Assembly (NCBI GenBank): GCA_023662725.1
Contig: JAMPIL010000001.1
Location: forward strand, 305,109-369,108
From: Ruminococcus flavefaciens
GTDB lineage: Bacteria > Bacillota > Clostridia > Oscillospirales > Ruminococcaceae
DNA: 64,000 nucleotides
Direction of reading: 5' to 3'
Shown here: positions 52,597-61,478 of the stretch, in pieces
How positions within the stretch are numbered: the stretch's first letter is position 1
How the letters are laid out: each line of letters opens with the position of its first letter
The notes under the pieces: generated by a model
Told to the model about the DNA's origin: nothing
The model's database searches: none
What the model saw: only the letters and a program-made list of their open reading frames with translations
Position numbers and translations under genes: made by a program

Positions 52597-53964
52597 ATGA
52601 AATACAAATTTTCTGAAATCACTCCGGAGATTAAACATCTTGCCGAAAAATCATTGGAAGGATATAAAATCAATCCGGAACTTTATACACAGTATGATGT
52701 TAAAAGAGGTCTGCGTGATATCAACGGCAGCGGAGTTGTTGCCGGTCTTACCAATATAAGCACAATCAAGGTTCTTGATACCGGTGAGGGAACTCCGAAT
52801 CACGGCGACGGAAAACTTTATTACAGAGGAATCGACGTTGAAGATATCGTCGCCGGTTTTATAAAGGAAAGACGTTTCGGCTTTGAGGAAACTATTTATC
52901 TGCTCCTTTTCGGCAGTATGCCTTCCGAACACGAGCTGCTTGAATTTAAAAAGCTTCTTGCCGATTTCCGTACCCTTCCGTCTACGTTCACAAGAGACGT
53001 TATAATGAAATCACCAAGCGATAATATGATGAATACTCTCGCTAAAAGCGTTCTCGCTCTTTATTCTTACGATGATAACGCTAACGATGTTGCAATTCCT
53101 AACGTTCTGCGTCAGTGTGTGGAACTGATAACGCTTTTCCCTGTACTTGCAGTATACGGTTATCAGGCTTACAGATATTCCAATCACGGCGGAAGTCTTT
53201 TTATACACGATCCCGATCCTGAGCTTTCAATTGCGGAAAATCTGCTTTATATGCTCCGTCCCAATAAAAATTATACCGAACTTGAAGCAAGGATACTCGA
53301 TCTTGCTCTCGTTCTTCATGCCGAGCATGGCGGCGGAAATAACTCAACATTTACCGTTCATGTCGTTTCTTCTTCGGGAACAGACACCTATTCCGCTATC
53401 GCTGCGGCTCTCGGTTCGCTGAAAGGTCCTAAGCACGGCGGAGCAAATATCAAGGTCGCTATGATGTTCGATGATATGAAGGAAAATGTCGGCAACTGGG
53501 AGGACGAGGAAGAGGTTAAAACTTATCTTCGTAAGCTCCTTCACAAAGAAGCGTTCGACCGTTCCGGTCTTATTTACGGCATGGGACACGCTGTTTATTC
53601 AACTTCCGATCCGAGAGCTAAGGTCTTTAAGGGATTTGTTGAAAAACTCTCTGAGGAAAAGGGTAGGGAGGATGAATTCAGACTCTATTCCCTCGTTGAA
53701 AGACTTGCTCCCGAAGTTATCGCAGAGGAACGCAGGATTTATAAGGGAGTCTGCGCCAATGTCGATTTCTACAGCGGATTCGTTTACAGAATGCTCGGTA
53801 TTCCTGATGAACTTTTTACTCCTATCTTTGCCGTTTCAAGAATTGCCGGCTGGTCGGCTCACCGTATCGAGGAGCTTATAAACTCCAATAAGATAATCCG
53901 TCCGGCTTATAAAGCTATTTCTCCCGTGCGTGAATATACCGATATGGAAAACAGAATGGATTAA
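52597..53964 (+). CDS. Citrate synthase
   Basis: The 455-residue enzyme condenses acetyl-CoA and oxaloacetate to citrate. It has LYYRGIDVEDIVAGF near residue 75, the first active His in HAEHGGGNNSTF, GSLKGPKHGGAN with the second, and GHAVYSTSDPRA before the catalytic Asp region. The N-terminal extension and length fit the citrate/2-methylcitrate synthase form found in Clostridia. AAAGGA precedes the ATG. It stands alone, followed directly by MH7. Confidence 0.93.
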   Translation: MKYKFSEITPEIKHLAEKSLEGYKINPELYTQYDVKRGLRDINGSGVVAGLTNISTIKVLDTGEGTPNHGDGKLYYRGIDVEDIVAGFIKERRFGFEETIYLLLFGSMPSEHELLEFKKLLADFRTLPSTFTRDVIMKSPSDNMMNTLAKSVLALYSYDDNANDVAIPNVLRQCVELITLFPVLAVYGYQAYRYSNHGGSLFIHDPDPELSIAENLLYMLRPNKNYTELEARILDLALVLHAEHGGGNNSTFTVHVVSSSGTDTYSAIAAALGSLKGPKHGGANIKVAMMFDDMKENVGNWEDEEEVKTYLRKLLHKEAFDRSGLIYGMGHAVYSTSDPRAKVFKGFVEKLSEEKGREDEFRLYSLVERLAPEVIAEERRIYKGVCANVDFYSGFVYRMLGIPDELFTPIFAVSRIAGWSAHRIEELINSNKIIRPAYKAISPVREYTDMENRMD

Positions 53965-54200
53965 TACCGGGTTTCCAAAGGATACCCCTGTATAATGTGA
54001 GCTGTGTTGTTAATTTAAATGGGGGACGCTGTCCCCCACACCCCCTGCCAAAGGGATATCATCCCTTTGGAATCCCAGTATTAATCTTACTTACCCCCAT
54101 AAGGGGAGTAAGTAAGATTAGGGCATGAATGCCCAGAGATAAAATACCGTTTCGGTAGGAATGCAGGGGACAGAACCCGCTTAAGTTGACAGCATTGCGT
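53965..54200 (-). repeat. MH7: multi-hairpin element, copy 7, the most complete
   Basis: Starts at the citrate synthase stop. Modules: GGGGGAC/GTCCCCC; CCAAAGGGAT/ATCCCTTTGG (54048-54070); a variable stem of 12+4 bp (54083-54098 with 54103-54119); a GGGCATGAATGCCC box; and the tail CTTAAGTTGACAGCATTG, also at the end of MH4. It fills the 271-bp gap before the epimerase gene. Confidence 0.85.
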
Positions 54201-54235
54201 AATACAGAAGAATTTTTTTGAAAGGAATGAAATAT

Positions 54236-55246
54236 ATGAACAATACTCAGCTTTTCAACTTCAACGGAACTGCCTGTGTAAGATTACAGGCGGGCGGATA
54301 TGAGGCTCTTGTGGCTTATGAGATCGGCTCGAACGTTATCCGTCTCAGAGATAACACCAATGGTATAGAGTTTTTCCGCTTTAATGCCGATAATTCCGCT
54401 GAAACTATCAAGCAGTCCGCCGAAGTGTGGGGACTTCCTACTCTTTATCTGCCAAACAGATTCGCAGACGGCGTTCTTAAAACTTCCGACGCCGTTTATC
54501 AGCTTCCGGTAAACGAAAAAGCTCCTTACAACAATCATATTCACGGATTTCTCCATAAGAGAGTTCATGAGGTAGTTGAACATAATGCCGACAGTAACTG
54601 CGCATGGGTAAAAACTCGCTATGTCTATGATGAAAAGGATGAATTTTTTCAGTACCTCCCCGTGAATTTCGTTGCCGAGTATACTTTCACCCTCTCTGAA
54701 AACGGTCTTGAGCAGAAAATTAAATTCATTAACACTTCCGGCAGCAAGGTTCTTCCTATGTCGCTGGCTTCGCATACTACTATCAATGCTCCGTTTGTGG
54801 ACGGCGGAAAGGAATCCGATATCCGTCTTACCGTTCCGATAGGAAAAAAATGCGAGCTTAACGATCGCTGTCTTCCGACAGAAAAGCTTAATTCGCTTAC
54901 AATGTGGGATCTCGAATATAAGAGCGGAAATAAATGTCCTGTTCTTCAGGTTTGCGATAACGATATGTATTTCGGCGAGTATGCCGAGCTCGATCATGAG
55001 AAGTTCCATGGTGTTATTGCCGAGGATATCGCAAGCGGAAAGAAGATCTGTTACGAGGTTTCGGATGAGTATAAATTCTGGATAATCTGGAACGACCGTG
55101 GATTCAACCACTATTTCTGTCCCGAACCGATGACCGCTATGATCGACGCTCCTAATCTCTCGCTTCCTACTGATGTGACCGGATACCGTGAGATCAAGCC
55201 GGGCGAAACCTTTGAGGCAAATCAGAGATTCTTTACTCAGTTTTGA
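54236..55246 (+). CDS. Aldose 1-epimerase family protein
   Basis: From the ATG at 54236 (AAAGGA 9 nt upstream) the product is 336 residues. It has the galactose-mutarotase-like beta-sandwich pattern: GYEALVAYEIGSNVIRLRDN, the HNHIHGFLH-like segment with NNHIHGF (catalytic His), and a later SHTTINAPF with a second His. It should interconvert sugar anomers in the cytoplasm. Standing directly before cellobiose phosphorylase, it may adjust the anomers of the glucose or cellobiose handled by that enzyme. Confidence 0.85.
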   Translation: MNNTQLFNFNGTACVRLQAGGYEALVAYEIGSNVIRLRDNTNGIEFFRFNADNSAETIKQSAEVWGLPTLYLPNRFADGVLKTSDAVYQLPVNEKAPYNNHIHGFLHKRVHEVVEHNADSNCAWVKTRYVYDEKDEFFQYLPVNFVAEYTFTLSENGLEQKIKFINTSGSKVLPMSLASHTTINAPFVDGGKESDIRLTVPIGKKCELNDRCLPTEKLNSLTMWDLEYKSGNKCPVLQVCDNDMYFGEYAELDHEKFHGVIAEDIASGKKICYEVSDEYKFWIIWNDRGFNHYFCPEPMTAMIDAPNLSLPTDVTGYREIKPGETFEANQRFFTQF

Positions 55247-55307
55247 TTTCCGTCATCATGCACAAAAATTTGCTTAAAAATAATACGCAGTAATTTTGTG
55301 TTATCTC

Positions 55308-55336
55308 TTGTAATATAATGAAAAATATGGTATAAT
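55308..55336 (+). promoter_or_regulatory. Promoter of the cellobiose phosphorylase gene
   Basis: TTGTAA, a 17-nt spacer and TATAAT, about 60 nt upstream of the start, giving this gene a transcript independent of the epimerase gene. Confidence 0.7.
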
Positions 55337-55400
55337 ACTTTCTGACACGGTTTATCCGTTTGTTTAAGAAAGCTCTTAATGAAGATAAAGGAGAATGAAT

Positions 55401-57857
55401 ATGAAGTTCGGATTTTTTGACGACGTTAATAAGGAATACGTTATCAATTCCCCAAAAACCCCTTATCCGTGGATCAACTACCTTGGTACACAGGAGTTCT
55501 TTTCACTGATTTCCAACACTGCAGGCGGCTATTCTTTCTATAAGGACGCTCGTCTCAGAAGAATTACAAGATATCGTTATAACAACGTTCCTATCGATAT
55601 GGGCGGACGTTATTTCTATATTAATGAAAACGGAACTATCTGGAATCCCGGCTGGTCACCTGTTAAGACAGAACTCGATTCCTACGAGTGCCGTCACGGT
55701 ATGGGATATACTATTATCACTGGTAAGAAAAATGACCTTAAGGCTGAAGTTACTTTCTTCGTTCCGCAGAATTATGCAGGCGAAATCCAGCAGATCGTTC
55801 TTACTAACGAAGGTTCGGAAGCTAAGTCTTTCTCGCTCTTCTCATTCGCTGAGTGGTGCTTATGGGACGCTCAGGACGACTGCACTAACTTCCAGAGAAA
55901 CTTCAGCACAGGCCGTGTAGAAGTTGTTGGTTCTACTATCTACCACAAGACCGAATACAGAGACAGACGTGACCACTTCGCTTTCTATACTGTTAACGAT
56001 GAGATCGACGGCTATGATACCGACAGAGATTCTTTCATCGGTCTTTACAACGGTTTCAACGATCCTCAGGCTGTTGTTGCCGATAAGGCTAACAACTCTT
56101 TTGCCGACGGCTGGTCTCCTATCGCTTCTCATTATAAGAAGATCACTCTCGCTCCGGGCGAATCAAAAACCCTCGTATTTATCCTTGGCTACGTTGAAAT
56201 GCCTGTTGACAAGAAGTTTGAGGCTGACGGTGTTACTATCAACAAGGAAAAGGCTCTCGCTATGATCGAGCAGTACAATACTCCCGAAAAGGTTGCCGCA
56301 GGTCTTGCTGAACTTAAGGCTTCGTGGGACAAGCTCCTCGGCGTTATCAACGTTAATACTCCTGACGATAAGGTCAACCGTATGGTCAATATCTGGAACC
56401 AGTACCAGTGTATGGTTACTTTCAACCTTTCTCGTTCCGCTTCTTACTTCGAGAGCGGTATCGGCAGAGGTATGGGCTTCAGAGACTCAAATCAGGATAT
56501 CCTCGGTTTCGTTCACCAGATTCCTGACCGTGCAAGAGAGCGTATCATCGACATCGCTTCGACTCAGCTCCCTGACGGCGGATGCTATCACCAGTATCAG
56601 CCTCTTACCAAGAAGGGCAACTCCGATATCGGCGGCGACTTCTCCGACGATCCGCTTTGGATGATCCTTTCCGTTTCCGCCTATATCAAGGAAACAGGCG
56701 ACTGGTCTATCCTCGATGAAATGGTTCCTTACGATAACGACGAGTCTAAGGCTCAGCCTATGCTTGATCACCTTAAGGTTTCTTTCTACAAGATCGTTAA
56801 TAACCTCGGTCCACACGGTCTCCCGCTGGCTATGAGAGCTGACTGGAACGACTGTATCAACCTTTCATGCTATTCCGATACTCCGGGTGAGAGCTTCCAG
56901 ACTTACACAAACCCGAAGTTCGCTGCTGAGGGCGGCTACTCTAAGATCGCTGAGTCCGTTATGGTTGCTACTCTGTTTACATATGCAGGTCCTAACTATG
57001 TCGCTATCCTCAAGCACCTCGGTAAGGACGCTGAGGCTGAGGCTGCTCAGGCTGAAATCGACAAGATGAAGAAGAATGTTATGGAATCCGCTTTCGACGG
57101 CGACTGGTTCATCAGAGCTTATGACTCTACAGGCGCTAAGATGGGTTCAAAGGAATGCGAAGAGGGCAAGATCTTCATTGAACCGCAGGGCTTTGCTGTT
57201 ATGTCCGAGATCGGTAAGGAAGAGGGCGCTGACATCAAGACTCTTAACGCTATCGACAAGTACCTCAATACTCAGTACGGTCTTGTTCTCAATAACCCTG
57301 CTTTCACTAAGTACTATATCCAGTACGGCGAAATTTCCACATATCCGGGCGGATACAAGGAGAACGCAGGTATCTTTACTCACAACAATGCTTGGATTAT
57401 CTGCGCTGAGGCTTATGCAGGCCGTGGCGACAAGGCTTTCGAGTACTACAGCAAGATCGCTCCTGCTTTCAATGAGGAAATTTCCGATCTCCACAAGACT
57501 GAGCCTTATGTTTACGGTCAGATGATCGCAGGTAAGGACGCAAGCAGATTCGGCGAGGGCAAGAACTCATGGCTCACAGGTACTGCCGCTTGGAACATGG
57601 TTGCTATTTCTCAGTATATCCTCGGTTTACAGGCTGATTTCGACGGTCTTAAGATTGATCCTTCCATTCCTCACGAATGGGACGGTCTTACTGCTACAAG
57701 ACAGTTCCGTGGCGCTACTTACAATATCACTGTTAAGAACCCCGACCACGTTTGCAAGGGCGTTAAGTCCATGACTGTTGACGGCAACGCTGTTGACGGA
57801 AATGTTATCCCTGTTGCTGACGGCGGTGTTCACGAAGTTGAAGTTGTTATGGGCTAA
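55401..57857 (+). CDS. cbpA: Cellobiose phosphorylase, GH94
   Basis: From the ATG at 55401 (AAAGGAG 7 nt upstream; the ATG at 55395 is too close to it) the product is 818 residues, with no signal peptide. It splits cellobiose with phosphate into alpha-glucose-1-phosphate and glucose. The front [18 protein letters not shown] and the overall sequence match the R. albus enzyme as I know it. The N-terminal beta domain is followed by an (alpha/alpha)6 barrel with the catalytic Asp in [11 protein letters not shown]. Strong preference for AAG, GAC and CTC codons suggests high expression. Confidence 0.95.
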   Translation: MKFGFFDDVNKEYVINSPKTPYPWINYLGTQEFFSLISNTAGGYSFYKDARLRRITRYRYNNVPIDMGGRYFYINENGTIWNPGWSPVKTELDSYECRHGMGYTIITGKKNDLKAEVTFFVPQNYAGEIQQIVLTNEGSEAKSFSLFSFAEWCLWDAQDDCTNFQRNFSTGRVEVVGSTIYHKTEYRDRRDHFAFYTVNDEIDGYDTDRDSFIGLYNGFNDPQAVVADKANNSFADGWSPIASHYKKITLAPGESKTLVFILGYVEMPVDKKFEADGVTINKEKALAMIEQYNTPEKVAAGLAELKASWDKLLGVINVNTPDDKVNRMVNIWNQYQCMVTFNLSRSASYFESGIGRGMGFRDSNQDILGFVHQIPDRARERIIDIASTQLPDGGCYHQYQPLTKKGNSDIGGDFSDDPLWMILSVSAYIKETGDWSILDEMVPYDNDESKAQPMLDHLKVSFYKIVNNLGPHGLPLAMRADWNDCINLSCYSDTPGESFQTYTNPKFAAEGGYSKIAESVMVATLFTYAGPNYVAILKHLGKDAEAEAAQAEIDKMKKNVMESAFDGDWFIRAYDSTGAKMGSKECEEGKIFIEPQGFAVMSEIGKEEGADIKTLNAIDKYLNTQYGLVLNNPAFTKYYIQYGEISTYPGGYKENAGIFTHNNAWIICAEAYAGRGDKAFEYYSKIAPAFNEEISDLHKTEPYVYGQMIAGKDASRFGEGKNSWLTGTAAWNMVAISQYILGLQADFDGLKIDPSIPHEWDGLTATRQFRGATYNITVKNPDHVCKGVKSMTVDGNAVDGNVIPVADGGVHEVEVVMG

Positions 57858-57878
57858 AATTTCTCAATAATATAAATT

Positions 57879-57910
57879 AAGGACTGATTCAACCGAATCA
57901 GTCCTTTTTG
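57879..57910. terminator. Bidirectional terminator after cellobiose phosphorylase
   Basis: AAGGACTGATTC/GAATCAGTCCTT with a 4-nt loop followed by Ts. The stop codon of the convergent ribbon-helix-helix gene lies within this hairpin. Confidence 0.88.
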
Positions 57911-58098
57911 TGTTTTAATTTATCAAATTCAATTTCTATTTCGCCTTCCTGATCTTCAAATTCCCTAATGCATTTTCTAATCAAATATAAAATTTGCCCG
58001 TTGGCAGAACGACCTTCATATTTTGAGATATAGTGCAGTTTATAATGTAACTCCGGGTCAATTTCAATACCTAAATGTTTATTATTTTTGTTTCTCAT
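57898..58098 (-). CDS. Ribbon-helix-helix (Arc-like) DNA-binding protein
   Basis: The 66-residue protein has the pattern HLGIEIDPELHYKLHYISKY (strand and helix A), then EGRSANGQILYLIRKCIREF (turn and helix B) and a charged tail. This is the Arc/MetJ-like fold. GGTGT lies before the ATG. It is divergent from a SLOG-domain gene, and between them is a palindrome (58167-58187) that could be its operator. Confidence 0.8.
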   Translation of the reverse strand: MRNKNNKHLGIEIDPELHYKLHYISKYEGRSANGQILYLIRKCIREFEDQEGEIEIEFDKLKHKKD

Positions 58099-58130
58099 AA
58101 TTTACACCGCCAAAAATTTATAATAATAAG

Positions 58131-58159
58131 TTTATTTTACGCTATTTTTATGGTATAAT
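58131..58159 (+). promoter_or_regulatory. Promoter of the SLOG-domain gene
   Basis: TTTATT, a 17-nt spacer and TATAAT. The transcript start would fall at the palindrome 58167-58187. Confidence 0.55.
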
Positions 58160-58166
58160 GTTATGA

Positions 58167-58187
58167 GTATACTTATTTTAAGTATAC
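58167..58187. promoter_or_regulatory. Palindromic operator candidate
   Basis: GTATACTT and AAGTATAC are perfect 8-bp arms with a 5-nt centre, just after the -10 box at 58154. The position suits repression by the divergent ribbon-helix-helix protein. Confidence 0.5.
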
Positions 58188-58217
58188 AATAAGTAAAAGT
58201 TGTCGAGGTGCAGATGT

Positions 58218-58565
58218 ATGAAAATAGCAGTAATAGGTTCAAGAAATTTGAATGTTGAAAATCTGGGAAAATATATCCCGTGTGACGTTTCGGAAATAGT
58301 CAGCGGCGGTGCAAAGGGCATTGATTCTAATGCAAAATCTTATGCACAAAAAAATAAAATTCCGCTGAAAGAGTTTTTGCCCGATTATAGAAGATTCGGC
58401 AGGGGAGCTCCGCTGAAAAGAAATTTGCAGATCATTGAATATGCGGATATGGTAATCGCTTTTTGGGACGGACAATCCCGTGGGACAAAATACGTTATCG
58501 ACAACTGCAAAAAGACGAATGTGCCGGTTCGTGTTGTAAATATCGCACAGGAAAAGGACGAATAA
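58218..58565 (+). CDS. SLOG-domain protein (YspA/DUF2493-like)
   Basis: From the ATG at 58218 the product is 115 residues, one Rossmann-like domain. AVIGSRNL at the front and EIVSGGAKGIDSNAKSYA in the middle are typical of the SLOG nucleotide-binding superfamily (YspA type), with DMVIAFWDGQSRGTKYVID near the end. Members bind nucleotide-derived ligands and often act in stress or conflict systems. Paired with a divergent small regulator gene; no effector is coded alongside. Confidence 0.82.
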   Translation: MKIAVIGSRNLNVENLGKYIPCDVSEIVSGGAKGIDSNAKSYAQKNKIPLKEFLPDYRRFGRGAPLKRNLQIIEYADMVIAFWDGQSRGTKYVIDNCKKTNVPVRVVNIAQEKDE

Positions 58566-58591
58566 TTCCGCAATATTGTGTTAAATCGGTA

Positions 58592-58620
58592 TTGACTAAT
58601 ATTTTTGGGTGTGATATAAT
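58592..58620 (+). promoter_or_regulatory. Promoter of the acidic-linker lipoprotein gene
   Basis: TTGACT, a 17-nt spacer and TATAAT, about 40 nt before the start codon. Confidence 0.8.
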
Positions 58621-58665
58621 TATTATATTGACAATAAATTGATAATTATTTAACGGAGGTTTATT

Positions 58666-59511
58666 ATGAAAAAAATTGCTTTGCTCCTTGCTATGCTTAT
58701 GAGCGTTTCCGCTTTTGTTTCCTGCGGCGATAATGACGATGACGACGATAACAAAAAATCCTCTTCCTATTCGTCCGAGGATGACTCGAAAAAGAAAGAC
58801 AAGGACGATTCCGATGAGGATGAGGACGAAACTGATCCCGCAGAGGATGAAACAGAACCCGAAGAGGATGAGACTAAGCCTGAAGAGGATGAAACTGATC
58901 CCGAAGAAGACGAAACCGAACCGGCAACCGAAAAGACTCCTACAGCAGCAAAGGACACCGATTTCGAGAGAGGTACTGTTGACGGCGATGTTTATTCCAG
59001 CGATTATAGCGGAGTGCAGTTCACTCTTCCAAGCGGATGGGCGTTTATGTCCGAAGAGGATGTTCTCGCTACTATGAATATCGGTTTTGATGTAACCGGT
59101 TCTGATCTTACTGCTGAGCTTCTCGATCAGCTTGTAATTTATGACTCTGTTGCCAACAATTCGCTGACCGGTGAATCTATTATGTTTATGTATGAGAATA
59201 TTTCTAAAACTGCTCCTGATCCCGACAGCTTTACTGTTGAGGATTATTATGAGGCTGCAATTAAAAGCGCTTCACAGATGATGAGCGGTGTTACATTGAC
59301 CGGAAGTGATGAAACAGAAGCGGTTGATATCGGCGGTACGGAATATCTCAAATACGAGATGAATATTTCTTACGACGATTATGGTTTTGAACTTACTCAG
59401 ACTTATTTCGGACGTAAAATCGACAACTTTATTTTCATTATTTCCTATACATCCGGTATTGAAGGCGGCTCACCCGATGATTACATGAGCTGCTTTGAGT
59501 CGATCGACTGA
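58666..59511 (+). CDS. Lipoprotein with long acidic repeat linker
   Basis: The 281-residue product has a lipoprotein signal (SAFVSC, Cys 21). A very acidic, low-complexity linker follows (about 23-92) with a repeated unit of the type DETEPEE/DETDPEE, about five copies. The C-terminal domain (about 100-281) has VQFTLPSGWAFMSEEDVLA, SIMFMYEN, YLKYEMNISYDDYGFELTQ and FIFIISYTSG, resembling small surface domains with PsbP-like topology; this is weak. AACGGAGG precedes the ATG. Function unknown. Confidence 0.75.
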   Translation: MKKIALLLAMLMSVSAFVSCGDNDDDDDNKKSSSYSSEDDSKKKDKDDSDEDEDETDPAEDETEPEEDETKPEEDETDPEEDETEPATEKTPTAAKDTDFERGTVDGDVYSSDYSGVQFTLPSGWAFMSEEDVLATMNIGFDVTGSDLTAELLDQLVIYDSVANNSLTGESIMFMYENISKTAPDPDSFTVEDYYEAAIKSASQMMSGVTLTGSDETEAVDIGGTEYLKYEMNISYDDYGFELTQTYFGRKIDNFIFIISYTSGIEGGSPDDYMSCFESID

Positions 59512-59525
59512 TAGGTAACTTTTAG

Positions 59526-60230
59526 ATGAAATCGAATTTCCTGCGTGGTATGTATCACGGAATACCTATCGCTCTCGGTTATCTTTCGGTATCATTCGGT
59601 TTTGGAATTATGGCGGCAAAAGCCGGATTGTCGGTTCTTGCCGCTTCCGCTATTTCAGCGACCAATCTTACTTCCGCCGGACAGGCTGCCGGAGTTGATA
59701 TCATTGCCGCCGGCGGTACGATCATCGAGATGATTCTCGTTCAGCTTACGATAAATATAAGGTATTCTCTTATGGCTCTTTCGCTTTCACAAAAGCTCGA
59801 CAGAAAATTTACTGCGCCTCATCGTCTTGCCGCTTCTTACGGTATCACGGACGAGATTTTTGCCGTTTGCTCAGCTCAGAAACAACCGCTTACTCCTGCT
59901 TATATGTATGGAATGATACTCGTTGCTTTTGTCGGCTGGGTTACGGGAACTGCTCTTGGCGCAGAGGCGGGACAGCTCCTTCCGGCATCCGTGAACAGCG
60001 CTATGGGTATCGTCCTTTACGGAATGTTTCTCGCAATCATCATTCCTCCCTCAAAAAAGCAGAAAAGCGTTCTCGCAGTCGTTGTTTCCGCTGCGGCGGT
60101 AAGCGTACTTTTCAAGTATGTTTTCACTATGGTAAGCGGTGGATTTGCCGTTATTATAAGTGCAGTTGCCGCTTCACTGGTTGGAGCTGCTCTTTTTCCC
60201 GTTAAAGATGAGGAGGAGTCCGTTTCGTGA
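59526..60230 (+). CDS. azlC: Branched-chain amino acid exporter, AzlC subunit
   Basis: The 234-residue membrane protein has GIPIALGYLSVSFGFGIMAA at its front, then SATNLTSAGQAAG and LTINIRYSLMALSLSQKLD, all AzlC-family motifs. It forms an exporter with the small AzlD. The ribosome binding site is poor. Its TGA overlaps the azlD GTG. Confidence 0.9.
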   Translation: MKSNFLRGMYHGIPIALGYLSVSFGFGIMAAKAGLSVLAASAISATNLTSAGQAAGVDIIAAGGTIIEMILVQLTINIRYSLMALSLSQKLDRKFTAPHRLAASYGITDEIFAVCSAQKQPLTPAYMYGMILVAFVGWVTGTALGAEAGQLLPASVNSAMGIVLYGMFLAIIIPPSKKQKSVLAVVVSAAAVSVLFKYVFTMVSGGFAVIISAVAASLVGAALFPVKDEEESVS

Positions 60231-60523
60231 GCTTGATAGTTTATATCGCCGTTATGGCTGTTGTGACTTACCTTATAAGAATGATTCCGTTCACCTTTTT
60301 CCGAAAGAAGATCACTTCAAGGTTTTTCAGAAGCTTTCTCTATTATATTCCCTATGCCGTCTTGAGCGCAATGACTATTCCTGCTATTTTTTACAGCACC
60401 GGAAGTCTTATAACTTCGGTTGCCGGTACGGTCGTTGCTGTTATTCTGGCTTATTTCGATTTGCCGCTTATTGTCGTGGCTCTTTCGGCTTCCGCTGCGG
60501 CTTTTATCTTTGGACTTTTTTAA
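60227..60523 (+). CDS. azlD: Branched-chain amino acid exporter, AzlD subunit
   Basis: The 98-residue protein has three to four hydrophobic segments and the AzlD pattern VVTYLIRMIPFTFFRKK and FFRSFLYYIPYAVLSAMTIP. The GTG start at 60227 overlaps the azlC stop (GTGA), with AGGAGG upstream. MH8 starts 3 nt after its stop. Confidence 0.9.
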   Translation: MSLIVYIAVMAVVTYLIRMIPFTFFRKKITSRFFRSFLYYIPYAVLSAMTIPAIFYSTGSLITSVAGTVVAVILAYFDLPLIVVALSASAAAFIFGLF

Positions 60524-60525
60524 AA

Positions 60526-60690
60526 GGGGGCGCTGTCCCGCATAGTCTCACCTGGCGGTTCGGTCATTGATTCTGCTTCGCAGAGGTGCCCACTGGATAC
60601 CCGCACCCCCTTGTCAAAGGGTGAATCCACCCTTTGGAAACCCACAATTCAATTATTCCCAATACCACATTGAGGAGTATCGGGAATAAT
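60526..60690 (-). repeat. MH8: multi-hairpin element, copy 8
   Basis: GGGGGC/GTCCC hairpin, TCAAAGGGTG/CACCCTTTGG (60614-60637) and a variable stem from AATTATTCCC (about 60651). About 50 unrelated bases are inserted after the first hairpin. The rest of the 463-bp gap to the phage genes holds a terminator, the short inverted repeat CGATTTGT/ACAAATCG (near 60855-60878), and no gene. Confidence 0.8.
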
Positions 60691-60770
60691 TAGAGTGAGA
60701 GACATAGAGCAGACTTATCTTTGACAGGATGTCAAGGGAATAGAATCACCTTAAAGTTTCCAAAATAATA

Positions 60771-60806
60771 ACAGACTAACTTTTTGTTGGTCTGTTTATT
60801 TTTTGC
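60771..60806 (+). terminator. Terminator between azlD and the phage genes
   Basis: ACAGACTAAC/GTTGGTCTGT (one wobble pair) followed by TTATTTTTTG. Confidence 0.75.
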
Positions 60807-60986
60807 TGTTAATTGTTATAAATTGCTAATTGTTGGCTTTGCTGACAGTTGCGATTTGTGCGTTTCTACAAATCGAAAATAAATTTTTTCTCCATACAAC
60901 GGTTTTTAGTTGTATATGACCTCATTTCAGCCCTCTTATGAACGGTGATCAGTTCCGCTCAATGACTGAAAGGAGGTCTTTTTATT

Positions 60987-61478
60987 ATGCAGAGTGAAAA
61001 TGGTCTTAAATCTAAACGTAATGCGTTTTGCTGTTATTACGTTACTCTTGGCAATGTGGAGGAAGCGGCTGTGAAAGCTGGTTTCAGTAGGGAGAATGCT
61101 CTCAGCGAGGGTATAAGCTGTCTTAAATCAGTAGAATGCAGACGGAATATTGCTAAGCTTCGGGAAACGCTCTCGGACAGCAATAACGTTACCGCTGGGT
61201 TGAAACGCCTTGCGTTCGGTAACTGCTCGGACGCTGTTTATCTCGTGTTCGCCGATGAGCTTCCATCTCCGGACATTATCGAAAGACTTGATCTGTTCAA
61301 CGTTTCAGAGATCAAGCGTGTAAAGGGGGGCGGTGTTGAAGTTAAGCTGTTTGACAGGCTTAAAGCGCTTGAAAAGCTTTTTGAACTTGAAAATTCTTTT
61401 GCCGATCGTGGAAAGGCAGCCGGTCTTATGGCGGCTCTTACTTCTTCCGCAGAGGACGGTGACGCTGTTGACAATTGA
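60987..61478 (+). CDS. Phage terminase small subunit
   Basis: The 163-residue protein has an N-terminal helix-turn-helix typical of small terminases (NAFCCYYVTLGNVEEAAVKA, then FSRENALSEG), which binds the phage packaging site. The C-terminal half is helical and ends in charged residues. AAAGGAGG lies upstream of the ATG. Its end overlaps the start of the large subunit by about 11 nt. The order terminase-portal fits a tailed-phage late region. Confidence 0.85.
   Translation: MQSENGLKSKRNAFCCYYVTLGNVEEAAVKAGFSRENALSEGISCLKSVECRRNIAKLRETLSDSNNVTAGLKRLAFGNCSDAVYLVFADELPSPDIIERLDLFNVSEIKRVKGGGVEVKLFDRLKALEKLFELENSFADRGKAAGLMAALTSSAEDGDAVDN

Noticed and set aside
58767-58958. Minus-strand frame rich in Ser and Val
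   Set aside because: It is the reverse reading of the acidic repeat linker of the lipoprotein gene.
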